Shown here: positions 63,161 through 64,000 of the stretch, one piece after another
Position numbering within the stretch: position 1 is the stretch's first letter
Layout: every line of letters begins with the position of its first letter
NCBI RefSeq assembly: GCF_003940805.1
Contig: NZ_CP034328.1
Span: forward strand, 2,400,001-2,464,000
DNA: 64,000 nt
Direction: 5' to 3'
DNA from: Tabrizicola piscis
Lineage (GTDB): Bacteria; Pseudomonadota; Alphaproteobacteria; Rhodobacterales; Rhodobacteraceae
Position numbers and translations under genes: made by a program
Notes under the pieces: model-generated
What the model was told of the DNA's origin: nothing
Databases searched by the model: none
What the model saw: only the letters and a program-made list of their open reading frames with translations

Positions 63161-63643
63161 TCAGCCTTCGTTGAAGGTGCCTGCGTTCAGTTGCATGAAA
63201 CGTTCGGCCCCCAGCTTTTCATGCAAGGCGATCTGGGTTTCCAGAAAGTCGATGTGACCTTCTTCGTCGGTGGCAATCTCTTCGAACAGCTTCATCGACA
63301 CGATGTCACCGACCTTGTGGCAATAGTCGCGCGCTTCGCCATAGAGCGCGCGGGCTTCCTTTTCCGCTGCAAGGTCGCATTGCATGGTTTCCAGCGGGGT
63401 CTGGCCAATGCGCAGGGGGTCAAGCTTTTGCAGGTTCGGGTGGCCTTCCAGAAAGATCACGCGGGCGATGAAGCGGTCAGCGTGCTGCATTTCCTCGATG
63501 CTTTCGGCACGGCTTTTGGCGGCCATGTGCTTCAGGCCCCAGTCGTCCTGCAGCCGGTAGTGCAGCCAGTACTGGCTGACGGCAGTCAGTTCGGACCGGA
63601 TCGCGCGGTTGAGGTAGTCGATAACCTTGGTGTCACCCTTCAT
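63161..63643 (-). CDS. bfr: Bacterioferritin
   Basis: 160 residues, usual length. All ferroxidase ligands are present: Glu18, Glu51, His54, Glu94, Glu127 and His130, and Met52 is the haem axial ligand. It stores iron as a 24-mer. Its ATG overlaps the bfd stop. A bfd-bfr pair inside an imelysin operon suggests coordinated iron uptake and storage. Confidence 0.98.
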   Translation of the reverse strand: MKGDTKVIDYLNRAIRSELTAVSQYWLHYRLQDDWGLKHMAAKSRAESIEEMQHADRFIARVIFLEGHPNLQKLDPLRIGQTPLETMQCDLAAEKEARALYGEARDYCHKVGDIVSMKLFEEIATDEEGHIDFLETQIALHEKLGAERFMQLNAGTFNEG

Positions 63644-63891
63644 GGTGTTTCCCTGTGTCTGGTGCGGGCTGGCTTGCGCAGGTCCCGCAGGTTCATGGGT
63701 ACTTCAAACGTATCGCAGTCACGCATCGTGTCGAGGAAGAGTGGCAGGCATCCGCCACAATCCGCGCGTTTCCCAAGGGCGCGGTAGACCTTGCCGGGGG
63801 TGATCACCGTGTCGATGTCGGACGCGCGCATCCAGTCGACGGCGGCGCGAATGTCGTGGTCGGAGATGCCCTGACAGTGACAGACGATCAT
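63640..63891 (-). CDS. bfd: Bacterioferritin-associated ferredoxin
   Basis: 83 residues. The [2Fe-2S] cluster ligands appear as C-x-C (residues 4 and 6) and C-x2-C (ADCGGC, near residue 45), the Bfd arrangement. It delivers electrons to bacterioferritin to release stored iron. ATGA overlap with bfr. It starts five bases after the partial gene upstream. Confidence 0.95.
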   Translation of the reverse strand: MIVCHCQGISDHDIRAAVDWMRASDIDTVITPGKVYRALGKRADCGGCLPLFLDTMRDCDTFEVPMNLRDLRKPARTRHRETP

Positions 63892-63895
63892 CGGA

Positions 63896-64000
63896 TCACT
63901 GGAAAACGGCGTTGGGATTGTCGAGGCTGTCCGAGCCTTCGAAGCTGATTCTCGACAGGCCCAGCAAGGTGACGGCGCGGTCGATCGAAGCGGTCTGGGT
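63896..64000 (-). CDS. C-terminal fragment of a probable imelysin-family protein
   Basis: Thirty-four codons ending at TGA 63896-63898; the gene continues past the right edge. The fragment reads DRAVTLLGLSRISFEGSDSLDNPNAVFQ. I associate the S-D-S-L-D-x-P-x-x-V-F-Q ending with the first imelysin of imelysin-oxidoreductase-imelysin-DUF1513 loci, and the gene order fits. The fragment alone is not decisive. Confidence 0.5.
   Translation of the reverse strand, partial: TQTASIDRAVTLLGLSRISFEGSDSLDNPNAVFQ

Overview
The window is GC-rich, densely coded alphaproteobacterial chromosome, most likely from the Rhodobacterales (a Rhodobacter/Tabrizicola/Gemmobacter-like bacterium). The evidence is the flagellar set with flaF, flbT and MotE-type proteins, a CcrM methyltransferase, the rpsT-dnaA-dnaN-recF-lysE-gyrB order, ubiE-ubiB overlapping by one start/stop tetranucleotide, and a mutY-DUF721-dsbA run. 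No insertion sequence, prophage, CRISPR array or rRNA operon was seen; two tRNA genes are present.

Region 1 (1-24243) is one flagellar cluster. fliF-fliH-fliN-fliP run leftward off the edge. Rightward from a shared divergent promoter run fliL, a small coiled-coil protein, motE-like, motA, a large periplasmic helical-repeat protein (frameshifted in this sequence), a lytic transglycosylase, flhA, fliR, flhB and a small coiled-coil protein. Then come leftward flgB-flgC-fliE-fliQ-flgF-flgG-flgA-flgH-fliL2, rightward fliI, leftward flagellin-flaF-flbT-DUF1217 and flgJ-flgN, and rightward fliK-flgD. Hook (flgE), hook-filament junction (flgK, flgL), P-ring (flgI), motB, fliG and fliM are absent and probably lie to the left. 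CtrA-like boxes occur at fliF/fliL and upstream of the flagellin gene.

Region 2 (24271-37632) is housekeeping: ubiB (frameshifted here) and ubiE for ubiquinone, a small membrane protein, mutM, an enoyl-CoA hydratase, rpsT, then dnaA-dnaN-recF-lysE-gyrB. It closes with a DMSP-lyase-like cupin and tRNA-Arg(CCU).

Region 3 (37633-50634) holds an orphan LacI-type regulator with palindromic operators, mtaB-dapF, tRNA-Lys(UUU), an unusual membrane protein with a C-terminal winged-helix domain, two small exported proteins of unknown function, rnhB, ccrM with a cluster of its own GANTC sites upstream, a GtrA-glycosyltransferase fusion with a GtrB-type glycosyltransferase, and a DUF2062-TPP enzyme pair.

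Region 4 (50635-64000) holds alkB, mutY, DUF721, dsbA-like, a CoA transferase, waaA-lpxK with a DUF4170 gene, a stomatin/NfeD pair, a Nudix hydrolase, and a leftward iron/haem operon (imelysin, bfd, bfr, di-haem oxidoreductase, imelysin, DUF1513).

The most notable non-coding structure is a 67-bp element of three tandem palindromes, present twice (36898-36964 and 55329-55395), each time squeezed between two convergent genes, with 59 of 67 bases identical and a compensatory stem change. Two genes are split by a one-base shortfall in C/G homopolymers (5432-5438 and 24754-24759), a pattern best explained by homopolymer under-calling.
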